NCBI GenBank assembly: GCA_016784085.1
Contig: JADHVH010000004.1
Location: 1 to 27,262, forward strand
Origin: Candidatus Pacearchaeota archaeon
Lineage (GTDB): Archaea > Nanobdellota > Nanobdellia > Pacearchaeales > GW2011-AR1
Reading direction: 5' to 3'
DNA: 27,262 nt
Shown here: positions 7,140 to 14,348 of the stretch, in pieces
How positions within the stretch are numbered: position 1 is the first letter of the stretch
Layout of the letters: every line of letters starts with the position of its first letter
The notes under the pieces: model-generated
Databases searched by the model: none
The model's input: only the letters and a program-made list of their open reading frames with translations
What the model was told of the DNA's origin: nothing
Position numbers and translations under genes: made by a program

Positions 7140-8831
7140 TTATTTTCTAGAAAGTTTAACAGCTACAATTATAACTACTAATATTAATAAGATATTTAAG
7201 ATTCCCATTCCCCACATAACTGGGCTAACTTCTCCAAGGAATCCACCTGTTAGACTAAATCCAGATTTTTCTAATAATAATGAGACAGGTTGTCTTATTA
7301 CTAATTGATTTTCTGAAAATACTTCAATATTAAATACTTGTTCTCCTGAAGCATCACTTCTAGTTTGGAATGTAAATAAAACATCTCTTGATTCTCCTGG
7401 AAGTAATGTGAATGTATCTTGGTTTAAGACTACTGAATCTGCCCAAGTTTCATAACCTACAGCATTAACAACATACATTAATGACTCATCATCTATATTT
7501 GAAATTGTTGAACTAATTACTAAAGGTTCTCCTGCAAGACCACCTTCTAATAAACTTGCTGCAACACTTGCTTGAGGTAATGATCCAATACAGTTACCTT
7601 CTACTTTAAGATAAGCTAAAAAGGTGTCATCTGAAATTTTATCATAATCTTCATCATCTGAATCCCAATCATAGTATGTAGACATATAAAGAGTGTATTG
7701 TTTTTCTTCAGCATCTTGAGGAACATTAAATGTAAACATAACTTCTTCTTTTTCTCCTTCTTTAAGATCTCCAAAGACAATTTCTTCCTCACTAATTCCT
7801 AATTCTGAATTTGTAAGTGAAACCATAATTTGATCATCAAATCTTCTATCTCCTATATTATAAACATCTGCAAAGAAAGTTATTTGTTGGCCACAAAATG
7901 CTTCAAAAGGAGAATCAATTGATTCTTCATCAATAACAACCATTTTATCTTTGTCGCCTTCTGTTTTAATATTTATTTCAGCTGAAAATTCGGAAGTTCC
8001 AAAAGAACTAGAATCAAGATCTGCAGAATAATCAATACATGTAAGATCTTCATCGTTTTTTGGGTAAGCTTTAACCATAATAAAATAATTTCCATCAGTA
8101 ATTTCTGCAGGATCTATTCTAAATTCAAAAATATGTGATTCTTTTTCATCTGAATCAATATCTCCAATATCTATTTTTTCATCATCTTCACTTATCCACA
8201 TCATATCATCAACAATATTTGTTGTGCTTCCTGCTTCAAATAAACCGATTTCAAGAATAACATTATCTAAATCTACAGATTTATCGTTTTCTAATTCAAC
8301 TTCAACTTCAATAGTATCTAAAGGTAACCATTCATCATCATCTCCTTCTCCATTGTTACTAATATCTACATTTAAAATTAAATCACTATCATCTAAAGTT
8401 CCATCACTACAGAATGTGAATTCATCTACAGTAATTGTAAAAGTTAAATTATTAACTACAGGCATTGCTCCTGAAGTATAATCTCCTGTTAAACCAATTT
8501 CTCCAGTGTAGGTTCCTGAAGCTTGATTTCCTGGAACAGTTACTGTAACTGTTTTAGTTAAATTAGAATTATTATATAATGTAAATAAAGCAGAATTTCC
8601 TGACCAACTTGTTGAAGCTCCAAAAATATTAGGTAATAATAAAGTTGCGTTTTCAATATTTCCTGCAAATGTTGTTGCTTGAATATCTAAAACAAATGTA
8701 ACAGTTGATCCAGGGTTAACAGTTGGATTGGCAGAAGTTGTTGAAATATCTACTACTGCACTAGCCATTCCTAAGAATAAAACCACCATCAAGGTGCTTA
8801 ATGCCATCAATGTTAATGTTTTTGATTTCAT
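7140..8831 (-). CDS. Secreted, C-terminally anchored surface protein (putative S-layer component)
   Basis: 563 aa. Signal peptide at 1-25 (TLTLMALSTLMVVLFLGMASA). The ectodomain begins with a beta-sandwich like NEW3/CARDB folds (TSANPTVNPGSTVTFVLDI), followed by a very acidic region and further CARDB-like modules (YNIGDRRFDDQIMVSL, SNIDDESLMYVVNAVG). The C-terminus is one TM helix (MWGMGILNILLILVVIIVAV) ending KLSRK. This signal-ectodomain-TM-basic layout suits either simple anchoring or archaeosortase processing. Similar proteins in DPANN genomes are labelled putative S-layer proteins. The start is supported by the signal peptide and a TATA (CTTTATAAAT on the minus strand, 8858-8867) about 31 bp upstream. 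Confidence 0.75.
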   Translation of the reverse strand: MKSKTLTLMALSTLMVVLFLGMASAVVDISTTSANPTVNPGSTVTFVLDIQATTFAGNIENATLLLPNIFGASTSWSGNSALFTLYNNSNLTKTVTVTVPGNQASGTYTGEIGLTGDYTSGAMPVVNNLTFTITVDEFTFCSDGTLDDSDLILNVDISNNGEGDDDEWLPLDTIEVEVELENDKSVDLDNVILEIGLFEAGSTTNIVDDMMWISEDDEKIDIGDIDSDEKESHIFEFRIDPAEITDGNYFIMVKAYPKNDEDLTCIDYSADLDSSSFGTSEFSAEINIKTEGDKDKMVVIDEESIDSPFEAFCGQQITFFADVYNIGDRRFDDQIMVSLTNSELGISEEEIVFGDLKEGEKEEVMFTFNVPQDAEEKQYTLYMSTYYDWDSDDEDYDKISDDTFLAYLKVEGNCIGSLPQASVAASLLEGGLAGEPLVISSTISNIDDESLMYVVNAVGYETWADSVVLNQDTFTLLPGESRDVLFTFQTRSDASGEQVFNIEVFSENQLVIRQPVSLLLEKSGFSLTGGFLGEVSPVMWGMGILNILLILVVIIVAVKLSRK

Positions 8832-8857
8832 TTTGTAGTCATTCGAGAGTTACTATC

Positions 8858-8953
8858 ATTTATAAAGATTTCTATTATCTGGAATATATATTAAATTAGC
8901 TTTATTCAAGAGTTTACTTTTATTCCTATGATTTGGGAAAACATTTATATAAG
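8858..8953. promoter_or_regulatory. Divergent promoters with separate TATA boxes
   Basis: CTTTATAAAT on the minus strand (8858-8867) serves the surface-protein gene starting at 8831. TTTATATAAG on the plus strand (8944-8953) serves the gene at 8989 with a leader of about 15 nt. Unlike four other divergent gaps in this window, the two boxes are separate. Confidence 0.5.
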
Positions 8954-8988
8954 CTTTTTGTTTAGATTTATTAACGATAAAAAGAAAA

Positions 8989-9378
8989 ATGGTGATGAAA
9001 TCTAAGGAAAATTCTGCAGGCGCCTGGGCCTTTTTAGTAGGAGTTATTTTAGCTGTTTTAATTGGATTATCTACAACTATCTTAATTGATATTCCTGTTT
9101 TAGCAGAATATAGTGCTCAAATTTATGCTATTTTAGTAATACTTGGATTAATAGTTGGATTTCTAAATGTTACTGGAAAAGATACTCATACTTTTTTAAT
9201 TTCTGGAACAGTTTTAGTAATTGTTAGTAGATTTGGTATGGAAAGTGTTAGAGGATCATTAATAGGAATAGGAGTTGGAGATGTGGTCACAGGTGTTTTT
9301 GGAGCATTATTAGCATTATTTGTGCCTGCAACAATAATAGTAGCTCTAAAAACAGTTTTTTCTATAGCTAAAATTTAA
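8989..9378 (+). CDS. Small multi-TM conserved-type membrane protein
   Basis: 129 aa with about four hydrophobic segments (12-33, 41-60, 68-84, 97-125). There are no Cys and no His-rich or catalytic motifs. The sequence starts MVMK, so initiation could be at 8989 or at the second ATG (8995). The TATA at 8944-8953 predicts a leader of about 15 nt. It is monocistronic, converges on sepF and is divergent from a surface-protein gene. I do not recognise a family; gene position suggests an envelope role, without direct evidence. Confidence 0.65.
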   Translation: MVMKSKENSAGAWAFLVGVILAVLIGLSTTILIDIPVLAEYSAQIYAILVILGLIVGFLNVTGKDTHTFLISGTVLVIVSRFGMESVRGSLIGIGVGDVVTGVFGALLALFVPATIIVALKTVFSIAKI

Positions 9379-9455
9379 AATAAATAAGCTATATATTAAT
9401 AGGAATTAAATTTTTAAAAAATTACTTTAATATTTGATTAAAAACAAAAATATAT

Positions 9456-9854
9456 TTACAAATCTTCAAACTTGCTTTTCTTTTCTTCTTTTGGCTTTGG
9501 AACTTCTTTAAGAATTGAAGCAAAAGAAGGTGTTACAATAACTAAATTTTCACCAAAACCAGCAATACTTCCTTCAATAGCATCTGTTGTTTTCTTAAGC
9601 TTTGAAATTGCTCTTTTTAGTTCAATAGAATCTTTTTGTCTTAAAATTTTAATATCAATAACTGCAATAGTATATCCATCTCTTAAAGTGTTTAATATGT
9701 TTCCAATTTCGTCATAATGTTTTAATGTAAAAAGTTTTACAAGAATTTTCTGTTCCTTTTTTTCTCTACCTACATCTATCTCTATATATTCGCTGTCAAC
9801 TCCACCTGCTTCCATAGAATCAGATAGTGCTCTTTTTATTCTCTCGAAGACCAT
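9456..9854 (-). CDS. sepF: SepF, FtsZ membrane anchor
   Basis: 132 aa from the ATG at 9854. The longer frame from a TTG at 9893 is rejected because a TATA box (CTTTATAAAT, 9875-9884, also TATA-like on the minus strand) lies inside that extension, 25 bp before this ATG. The N-terminus MVFERIKRALSD is a membrane-targeting amphipathic helix, followed by a linker and the alpha/beta SepF core (EYIEIDV to LVIVTPSF, about 25-112) and a charged tail. Archaeal SepF tethers FtsZ to the membrane at the division site. ftsZ lies 2.3 kb away on the same strand, and no other division gene is seen here. Confidence 0.85.
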   Translation of the reverse strand: MVFERIKRALSDSMEAGGVDSEYIEIDVGREKKEQKILVKLFTLKHYDEIGNILNTLRDGYTIAVIDIKILRQKDSIELKRAISKLKKTTDAIEGSIAGFGENLVIVTPSFASILKEVPKPKEEKKSKFEDL

Positions 9855-9874
9855 ATTAATTTTAACTGCAGATT

Positions 9875-9884
9875 CTTTATAAAT
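9875..9884 (-). promoter_or_regulatory. TATA box of sepF
   Basis: ATTTATAAAG on the minus strand, preceded by the BRE-like GCGAAA, is centred 25.5 bp from the ATG at 9854, giving a leaderless mRNA. Confidence 0.55.
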
Positions 9885-9922
9885 ATTTCGCAAGTTTTTT
9901 GCTATATTTTAATAGGTTAGAA

Positions 9923-10231
9923 TTATTTGTCAGTTCTAGTTATTTTGTCTAATTGTTCTGCCATAGAAAGTTCTTGAGTTTCCAAAGATTTAATCCTTAT
10001 ATCTAAAAGTTTTTCCTTTTCTTCAAGATCTTTTTTTATTTTAGCCTTATCTGATTTTATCATTAATTGGCCCACCACTTTAAAAACTTCTTCATCTGAT
10101 TTTTCTAATTCTTTTAGGGCAGCTTTTGTTTCAGAAATTTCTACTTGAAAAGCTTGTTTTTGATACATTAATCCTTGAAGATTCTGTTCTAGAAATTGTA
10201 TTTCCTGATTCTTTTCTTGATTGTCAACCAT
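9923..10231 (-). CDS. pfdB: Prefoldin beta subunit
   Basis: 102 aa, almost wholly charged and helical. Two coiled-coil arms (about 5-40 and 68-100) flank a short hairpin region (DEEVFKVVGQLMIKSDKAKI), whose VVGQLMI segment is typical of beta-type prefoldin. It is somewhat shorter than the usual 115-120 aa, mainly at the ends. Prefoldin (alpha2 beta4) holds unfolded proteins and passes them to the chaperonin. It lies 2 bp after rpo12 and closes the tRNA-Pro/eL43/rpo12/pfdB group, an arrangement known from other archaea for eL43-Rpo12-prefoldin. Confidence 0.88.
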   Translation of the reverse strand: MVDNQEKNQEIQFLEQNLQGLMYQKQAFQVEISETKAALKELEKSDEEVFKVVGQLMIKSDKAKIKKDLEEKEKLLDIRIKSLETQELSMAEQLDKITRTDK

Positions 10232-10233
10232 TT

Positions 10234-10371
10234 TTATTCTGCCTTTATTTTTTTTACTTTGGTTCTAGGTTTGTAAAAAATTTTGCTTCCACAATGGGGG
10301 CAAACAAATCTTTTATCTAAGGTGTTGTGACTAATCTTTTTCTCGCATTTGAAACATTTATATGAAACCAT
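10234..10371 (-). CDS. rpo12: RNA polymerase subunit Rpo12 (RpoP)
   Basis: 45 aa, read on the minus strand from the ATG at 10371 to the TAA at 10234. The peptide starts MVSYKCFKCEKKI and has one zinc ribbon (CFKC, then CPHCGSKIFYKPR), the hallmark of archaeal Rpo12/eukaryotic Rpb12. Rpo12 sits in the Rpo3/10/11/12 assembly platform of RNA polymerase. Its start is 1 bp from the eL43 stop, and its stop is 2 bp from the prefoldin start, so the three are tightly coupled. The length and motif order are those of the family. Confidence 0.93.
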   Translation of the reverse strand: MVSYKCFKCEKKISHNTLDKRFVCPHCGSKIFYKPRTKVKKIKAE

Positions 10372-10372
10372 T

Positions 10373-10591
10373 TTAATCTAAATAATATATATCTGATGCA
10401 AATTTTTTATCACATCTAGGGCATTTCCAAATTCCCTTTGATAATCGTTTAATTCCTATTTTTTCGCAGAAAGGACATTTTTGTTTTTTTCTTTGTTTAT
10501 CTTCAACTTTTACTAGCTTTACTTTTATTTTCTTTCCATATCTAGCTCCAAACCTTCCTGCAGCTCTTGATTTTTTTGATTTTGTTGCCAT
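10373..10591 (-). CDS. rpl37ae: Large ribosomal subunit protein eL43 (L37Ae)
   Basis: 72 aa. The family N-terminus (TKSKKSRAAGRFGARYGKKI) is followed by a zinc ribbon with CPFC and CPRC about 18 residues apart, ending in FASDIYYLD. It is slightly shorter than most archaeal homologues (about 85-90 aa). It begins 11 nt after the 3' end of tRNA-Pro on the same strand, with no TATA box of its own at the expected place, which would fall inside the tRNA. It is therefore probably expressed from the tRNA promoter. Downstream genes rpo12 and pfdB follow with 1-2 bp gaps. Confidence 0.9.
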   Translation of the reverse strand: MATKSKKSRAAGRFGARYGKKIKVKLVKVEDKQRKKQKCPFCEKIGIKRLSKGIWKCPRCDKKFASDIYYLD

Positions 10592-10602
10592 TTTACTTTA
10601 AG

Positions 10603-10675
10603 TGGGGTTACCCGGATTTGAACCGGGGTCGTCAGGTCCCAAACCTGAAAGGCTACCAGGCTACCCCATAACCCC
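10603..10675 (-). tRNA. tRNA-Pro (TGG)
   Basis: 73 nt cloverleaf on the minus strand. Acceptor GGGGTTA pairs with TAACCCC; D arm GGGT...GCCT (with wobbles); anticodon arm TCAGG-TTTGGGA-CCTGA gives anticodon TGG; T arm CCCGG-TTCAAAT-CCGGG; discriminator A. No intron, and CCA is not encoded. A promoter (TTTTATAAAT on the minus strand, 10699-10708) lies 28 bp upstream, just past the uL11 stop. Confidence 0.93.
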
Positions 10676-10698
10676 ATTGATAAAAAAGAGGCAGGGTA

Positions 10699-10708
10699 AT
10701 TTATAAAA
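10699..10708 (-). promoter_or_regulatory. TATA box for tRNA-Pro and probably eL43-rpo12-pfdB
   Basis: TTTTATAAAT on the minus strand is centred 28 bp from the tRNA 5' end. It is the only plausible promoter ahead of the four minus-strand genes that follow. Confidence 0.55.
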
Positions 10709-11353
10709 CTACTTCTTTACGCCTAATTTTTCAGCTTTGTTATCTTCTTTCTTTATTTCTTTCTTTTCTTTCTCAGCTTTTTGGGCTTCTTCTTGTTTAA
10801 TCATTTTTTGCTGAGCATCGTCTAATTTTTTAAAAGAATCTTGTAATTGTTGCTTTTTTTCTTCTGGAGTTTCAGTTATTTCTTCTGAAATTTCCTTATC
10901 ATATTTTCCTTCGTTAATTTCCAATTGAACATCTGTGGGCAATTTTCCCTCTATTAAAAATCCTAAAGTTCCACATGTTCCAACAACTGATTTTAATGCA
11001 GCTCTTAAATTATTTGCAAGTAAATTTGGAAGTTTTGTTTTAGAAACAGAAATTACCTGTTCAATTGAAAGATTTGCTGCTTTTAATTTTAATTGAGCTC
11101 CTGATCCTTTTTCAATTCCAGCTTCTCTTTTTAATAATTCTGAAACAGGTGGTGAAAAAACTTTAACTTCAATTTCTTTTGTTCCAAGATCTAATTCAAC
11201 TTCAACAGGTACTTTTAATCCTTTGAAATTTTTTGTAGCTTCATTAACTTTTTGCATTACCTGATTAACATTAACTCCTGTAGGTCCTAGCTTTTGTGAA
11301 ATTGCTGGTCCTGGTTGGGCATTTCCCCCTTCTACTAAAAGTTTAATTTGCAT
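10709..11353 (-). CDS. rpl11: Large ribosomal subunit protein uL11
   Basis: 214 aa. The N-terminal domain has the Pro-rich helix region (VEGGNAQPGPAISQKLGPTGVNVNQV), and the C-terminal 23S-binding domain includes LREAG-like KREAGIEKGSGA and ALKSVVGTCGTLGFLIEGK. The core ends near residue 145. A further 70 residues are highly charged, Lys/Glu/Gln-rich and probably helical, so the protein is longer than the usual 160 aa. uL11 forms the GTPase-centre base where the stalk attaches. It overlaps the spt5 end by 11 bp. The uL1-uL10-P1 genes, often adjacent in archaea, lie 5 kb away. Confidence 0.93.
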   Translation of the reverse strand: MQIKLLVEGGNAQPGPAISQKLGPTGVNVNQVMQKVNEATKNFKGLKVPVEVELDLGTKEIEVKVFSPPVSELLKREAGIEKGSGAQLKLKAANLSIEQVISVSKTKLPNLLANNLRAALKSVVGTCGTLGFLIEGKLPTDVQLEINEGKYDKEISEEITETPEEKKQQLQDSFKKLDDAQQKMIKQEEAQKAEKEKKEIKKEDNKAEKLGVKK

Positions 11354-11804
11354 CTTCGTCTTCTCCTTCTTCTCTTCTTATAACTTTAACATTATCTAAT
11401 TTAATTGTAACAGGTAATGGGACCACGGCCCCCAATAAACTTACCACAACTTCTTCTTTTTGTTTATCTATTCTTATAACTTTCGCTTTTTCTTTTTTGA
11501 ATGGTTCAGAAATAATTTCTACAATATCTCCGTTTTTAATTGTTACAGAAGTTGCAGAAGGTTCAACCATATTTTTAATTTCTTCATATCCAATTGTTTT
11601 ACCAATAATTCCTTTGACGTATGGTAGATTAAATACAGCTTCTTCAGCAGAATCTCTTTCTTCAGCTTCTAAAAGAATATACCCTCTTAATCCATGTGGT
11701 CTTGATACTGAAAAAACATTAATCTCTTTTTTCTTTGCTCGATCTGAGATCATATCTACAGCTCTTTCTTCTTTATTTGTAGTTACTTTAATAATAAATA
11801 TCAT
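11343..11804 (-). CDS. spt5: Transcription elongation factor Spt5 (NusG homologue)
   Basis: 153 aa. An NGN domain (about 1-85, IFIIKVTTNKEERAVDMISDRA ... LRGYILLEAEERDSAEEAVFNLPYVKGIIG) is followed by a KOW domain (about 92-145, IKNGDIVEIISEPFKKEKAKVIRID). Together with Spt4 it closes the RNA polymerase clamp and couples to the ribosome. Length is typical of archaeal Spt5. A TATA-like ATATTTAAGG (minus strand, 11824-11833) lies about 25 bp from the start, so it is probably leaderless and cotranscribed with uL11. secE-spt5-rpl11 order is conserved in archaea. Confidence 0.93.
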   Translation of the reverse strand: MIFIIKVTTNKEERAVDMISDRAKKKEINVFSVSRPHGLRGYILLEAEERDSAEEAVFNLPYVKGIIGKTIGYEEIKNMVEPSATSVTIKNGDIVEIISEPFKKEKAKVIRIDKQKEEVVVSLLGAVVPLPVTIKLDNVKVIRREEGEDEDAN

Positions 11805-11823
11805 TTTCTTTGTTCCAACTACA

Positions 11824-11833
11824 CCTTAAATAT
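11824..11833 (-). promoter_or_regulatory. TATA box of spt5-rpl11
   Basis: ATATTTAAGG is centred about 25 bp before the spt5 ATG. A second candidate (CTTTATAAAC, minus strand, around 11867-11876) would give a leader of about 40 nt. Confidence 0.45.
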
Positions 11834-11886
11834 CTAAGGAATAGATATATTTAATGAATAATTTGGGTTTATAAAGTTTCGCAAGT

Positions 11887-12066
11887 CTAGAAAAATATTT
11901 TCATTAGCACTGAAATTGCAAATCCTATTGCTCCTAAAAGAAGAATTCCTACTGCAGAAATTTTTGCAACTGTTTCAAATTCTTTTCTAGAAGGTTTTTT
12001 TAAAGTATGCCATACCCTCTTACATTTCAATGTAAATGATTTTGTTTTAGTCCACATTTCAGCCAT
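11887..12066 (-). CDS. secE: Protein translocase subunit SecE (Sec61 gamma)
   Basis: 59 aa, read on the minus strand from the ATG at 12066 to the TAG at 11887. A cytosolic amphipathic helix (WTKTKSFTLKCKRVWHTLKKPSRKEF) precedes ETVAKISAVGILLLGAIGFAISVLMKIFF, one TM helix. The KKPSRKEF-x-TVAKI segment is the family hallmark. SecE clamps the SecY channel halves. It lies between ftsZ and spt5 as in many archaea. A TATA-like ACTTAAAAA (minus strand, near 12089-12097) about 27 bp upstream suggests its own leaderless start. Confidence 0.92.
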   Translation of the reverse strand: MAEMWTKTKSFTLKCKRVWHTLKKPSRKEFETVAKISAVGILLLGAIGFAISVLMKIFF

Positions 12067-12114
12067 GCTTTAATTAAGAATTAGGGGGTTTTTAAGTTTT
12101 AGGATCAAAACTAT

Positions 12115-13218
12115 TTATTCGAAAAATTCAATTCCAAGTTCTTCTTCAATTTCTTGATGTCTTATACTTTCCATAGAATCTCCATGGCCCAAAATCTGAG
12201 AGCTTTTTACACCTGTAACTATTAATAAAACTCTAAGAGATTTATCCATATCTGCAGAAATTTGAGCACCCCAAATTAGTTTTGCGTCAGGATTTAATCT
12301 TTCTCCAATTGTTTCGATTATTGTTTTACATTCATCTAAATGCATATCTGAGCCCCCGACTATATTTACTAAAGCCCCACTTGCATTTGAAATATCTACA
12401 TCTAATAATGGATTTTGAATAGCTTTTTCAACAGCTTCTAAAGCTCTTTGAGCACTATCTGATTCACCCATTCCTATTAGTGAAACTCCACCATCAACCA
12501 TTACAGTCTTAACATCTGCAAAATCTAAATTAACTAATCCTGCACTTGTAACTAATTCTGTTGTTCCTTTAACAGCATTTGTAAGAATTTCATCTGCAAT
12601 TTTAAATGCAGTATGTAAGGGTAATTCTGGCGCTAATTCTAATAATTTATCATTAGGTATTACAATTAAGGTGTCTACAGTTGCCTCCATTCTTTCTAAA
12701 CCATCCATTGCATTTTCAATTCTTTTTCTTCCCTCAATTGTAAAGGGTAATGTGACTACTCCAATTGTTAATGCACCTTGTTTTTTTGCTAATCCTGCAA
12801 CAACAGGTGCAGCACCAGTACCTGTTCCTCCTCCAAGACCACATGTAATAAAAATCATATCACTTCCAGCAATTTTTTTCTTAATTTCAGTAGTAGATTC
12901 TTTTGCAGCTTCTTCACCAACTCTAGGATTGCTTCCAGCTCCAAGTCCCTGAGTTAATTCTTTTCCTATAAGAATTTTCTGATCTGCATTTGCATAAAGT
13001 AAATCTTGAGCATCTGTATTAATAGCAATAAGCTCTCCCCCTTTAATTCCAATTTCTCTCATACGGCTTAAAGAATTTCCACCTCCACCACCAATACCTA
13101 TAACTTTTATCTTAGCAGATTGTTTTTTTAATAATTCTGCCAATTCACGATCAATTTCTTTTACTTCAGGGGAAAAATCATTAGAAGCACCACCTTGATT
13201 ATTATACACATCTTCCAT
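12115..13218 (-). CDS. ftsZ: Cell division GTPase FtsZ
   Basis: 367 aa. The tubulin signature GGGTGTG is at 129-135, the N-terminal nucleotide loop IGIGGGGGNSLSRM at about 40-53, and the T7 synergy loop NLDFADV at 230-236 carries the catalytic Asp. FtsZ polymerises into the division ring. The N-terminal extension before the core (about 35 residues) is acidic. The C-terminal tail ends EIEEELGIEFFE, like the short conserved tail of archaeal FtsZ1 that can bind SepF. The TATA (CTTATAAA on the minus strand, 13241-13248) is about 27 bp from the ATG. Only one FtsZ is in the window; whether FtsZ2 exists elsewhere is not visible. Confidence 0.95.
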   Translation of the reverse strand: MEDVYNNQGGASNDFSPEVKEIDRELAELLKKQSAKIKVIGIGGGGGNSLSRMREIGIKGGELIAINTDAQDLLYANADQKILIGKELTQGLGAGSNPRVGEEAAKESTTEIKKKIAGSDMIFITCGLGGGTGTGAAPVVAGLAKKQGALTIGVVTLPFTIEGRKRIENAMDGLERMEATVDTLIVIPNDKLLELAPELPLHTAFKIADEILTNAVKGTTELVTSAGLVNLDFADVKTVMVDGGVSLIGMGESDSAQRALEAVEKAIQNPLLDVDISNASGALVNIVGGSDMHLDECKTIIETIGERLNPDAKLIWGAQISADMDKSLRVLLIVTGVKSSQILGHGDSMESIRHQEIEEELGIEFFE

Positions 13219-13240
13219 ATTTCAACAGAATTAACAACTC

Positions 13241-13248
13241 TTTATAAG
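13241..13248 (-). promoter_or_regulatory. TATA box of ftsZ
   Basis: CTTATAAA on the minus strand, centred about 27 bp from the ftsZ ATG, placed just past the stop of the FKBP gene. Confidence 0.5.
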
Positions 13249-13250
13249 CA

Positions 13251-13901
13251 TTATTGTGATTTTTTAGGAGATTTGATAGGAGCTTCTTTTACTTCTAGAT
13301 CTAAATTGAAAAGTTCCTTAAATTTGTCTTTAAAAAGCTCAATAAATTTATCCATTCCTTTTTCAGCTTCAAGAATTATTTTTTTATCTTTTATTTCAAA
13401 CTTTAAATCTTTCTTAAATAAAAAATCTATAAATGCTTTTACTTGTTCAGATTTATCCTCTACTTTCCTTAAGATATTTAGATCATATTCTACATCTTTT
13501 CCTGCAACTGCATTATTGAAATCAACCATTATCCTTCCTCCAGAAATAGCTAAAACTTTTCCGATTTTTCCATCAAAATTAAACATAATTCCTGGAACAG
13601 GCCTTAAATCATTTTCTCTAAAAACACTTGTTGGGACTCTTTGTATAAGCTTTGGATCTCTTTTTCCAAATGCTTTTTCAGGAATTAATTCTATTTTATG
13701 TTTTCCAATTTCTTTTCCAATTAAAGATTCTTCAACTCCTTTTAGAAACATTCCTTGGCCTAAAGAAAAAATAAATGGTTTAGCTTTTGTATTTGAACCT
13801 AATTCTTTTAGGTGTTTTTCAACATTTGAATCAAAAATATCTCCATCTTTAATCCTTGCTGTAAATTCTATTTCTATAAAATCATTCTTTTTTAAGGCCA
13901 T
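13251..13901 (-). CDS. SlyD-like FKBP peptidyl-prolyl isomerase
   Basis: 216 aa. The FKBP domain is split by an IF (insert-in-flap) chaperone domain in the SlyD manner: KKNDFIEIEFTARIKDGDIFDS, FIFSLGQGMFLKGVEESLIGKEIG, then the IF segment (KAFGKRDPKLIQRVPTSVF...PGIMFNFDGKIGKV) and the return RIMVDFNNAVAGKDVEYDL. A C-terminal domain of about 60 residues (KAFIDFLFKKDLKFEIKDKKI) is as in archaeal long FKBPs. It lacks the His-rich metal tail of bacterial SlyD. It acts as a folding helper, probably in the cytosol. It is divergent from aIF5A over a shared promoter core. Confidence 0.9.
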   Translation of the reverse strand: MALKKNDFIEIEFTARIKDGDIFDSNVEKHLKELGSNTKAKPFIFSLGQGMFLKGVEESLIGKEIGKHKIELIPEKAFGKRDPKLIQRVPTSVFRENDLRPVPGIMFNFDGKIGKVLAISGGRIMVDFNNAVAGKDVEYDLNILRKVEDKSEQVKAFIDFLFKKDLKFEIKDKKIILEAEKGMDKFIELFKDKFKELFNLDLEVKEAPIKSPKKSQ

Positions 13902-13926
13902 TTTATAATATTTCGTTATTAAAAAT

Positions 13927-13936
13927 ATTTATAAAT
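13927..13936. promoter_or_regulatory. Shared palindromic TATA core between FKBP and aIF5A genes
   Basis: ATTTATAAAT is a perfect palindrome centred at 13931.5, 25.5 bp from the aIF5A ATG (13957) and 30.5 bp from the FKBP ATG (13901). Confidence 0.6.
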
Positions 13937-13956
13937 GTATTTCTTTTGGATAAAAC

Positions 13957-14343
13957 ATGGCTGCTAAAATTATTAACGCTACTGAGGCAAGAGTTGGAAC
14001 AAATATTCTAATTGATGGTGACCCTTTTACTATTAAAAAAATAGATATTAGTAAGACTGGAAAGCATGGACATTCTAAAGCAAGAATAGAAGCTAGTGGA
14101 ATTCTTAAACCTGGAAAAAAAGTTTTTGTTATTCCAGGGCATGATAAAATAGAAGTTCCGCATGTTGACAAAAGAAAGGGCCAAGTTCTTTCAATATCTA
14201 AAGATGTAAGTGTGATGGATCTTGAAACTTTTGAAACAATTGATGTGCCCTGTGCGGAAGATATAAAAAGTGAACTTGCAGAAACAAATAATGTTGAATA
14301 CTGGAATGTTGAAGGCAGAACAATAGTAAAAAGGAAATTATAA
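13957..14343 (+). CDS. eif5a: Translation factor aIF5A
   Basis: 128 aa. The SH3-like N-domain carries the hypusination loop KTGKHGHSKAR, with the modified Lys at position 36; the C-terminal OB-fold spans about 72-128. IF5A helps peptide-bond formation at difficult sequences such as polyproline, and needs deoxyhypusine synthase, which is not in this window. It is leaderless from the 13927 TATA. It is followed at 5 bp by eL40 and then by an M50 protease, so the three are probably one operon. Confidence 0.95.
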   Translation: MAAKIINATEARVGTNILIDGDPFTIKKIDISKTGKHGHSKARIEASGILKPGKKVFVIPGHDKIEVPHVDKRKGQVLSISKDVSVMDLETFETIDVPCAEDIKSELAETNNVEYWNVEGRTIVKRKL

Positions 14344-14348
14344 ATAAA

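Noticed and set aside
9855..9893. 13-residue N-terminal extension of SepF from a TTG
   Set aside because: A TATA box lies inside it, and SepF should begin with its amphipathic helix MVFERIKRALSD.
13195..13908. Long open frame (237 codons) on the plus strand opposite the FKBP gene
   Set aside because: The minus strand encodes a clear SlyD-like FKBP over the same span; the plus frame has low-complexity Ser/Phe/Ile composition typical of the complement of Lys/Glu-rich coding sequence.
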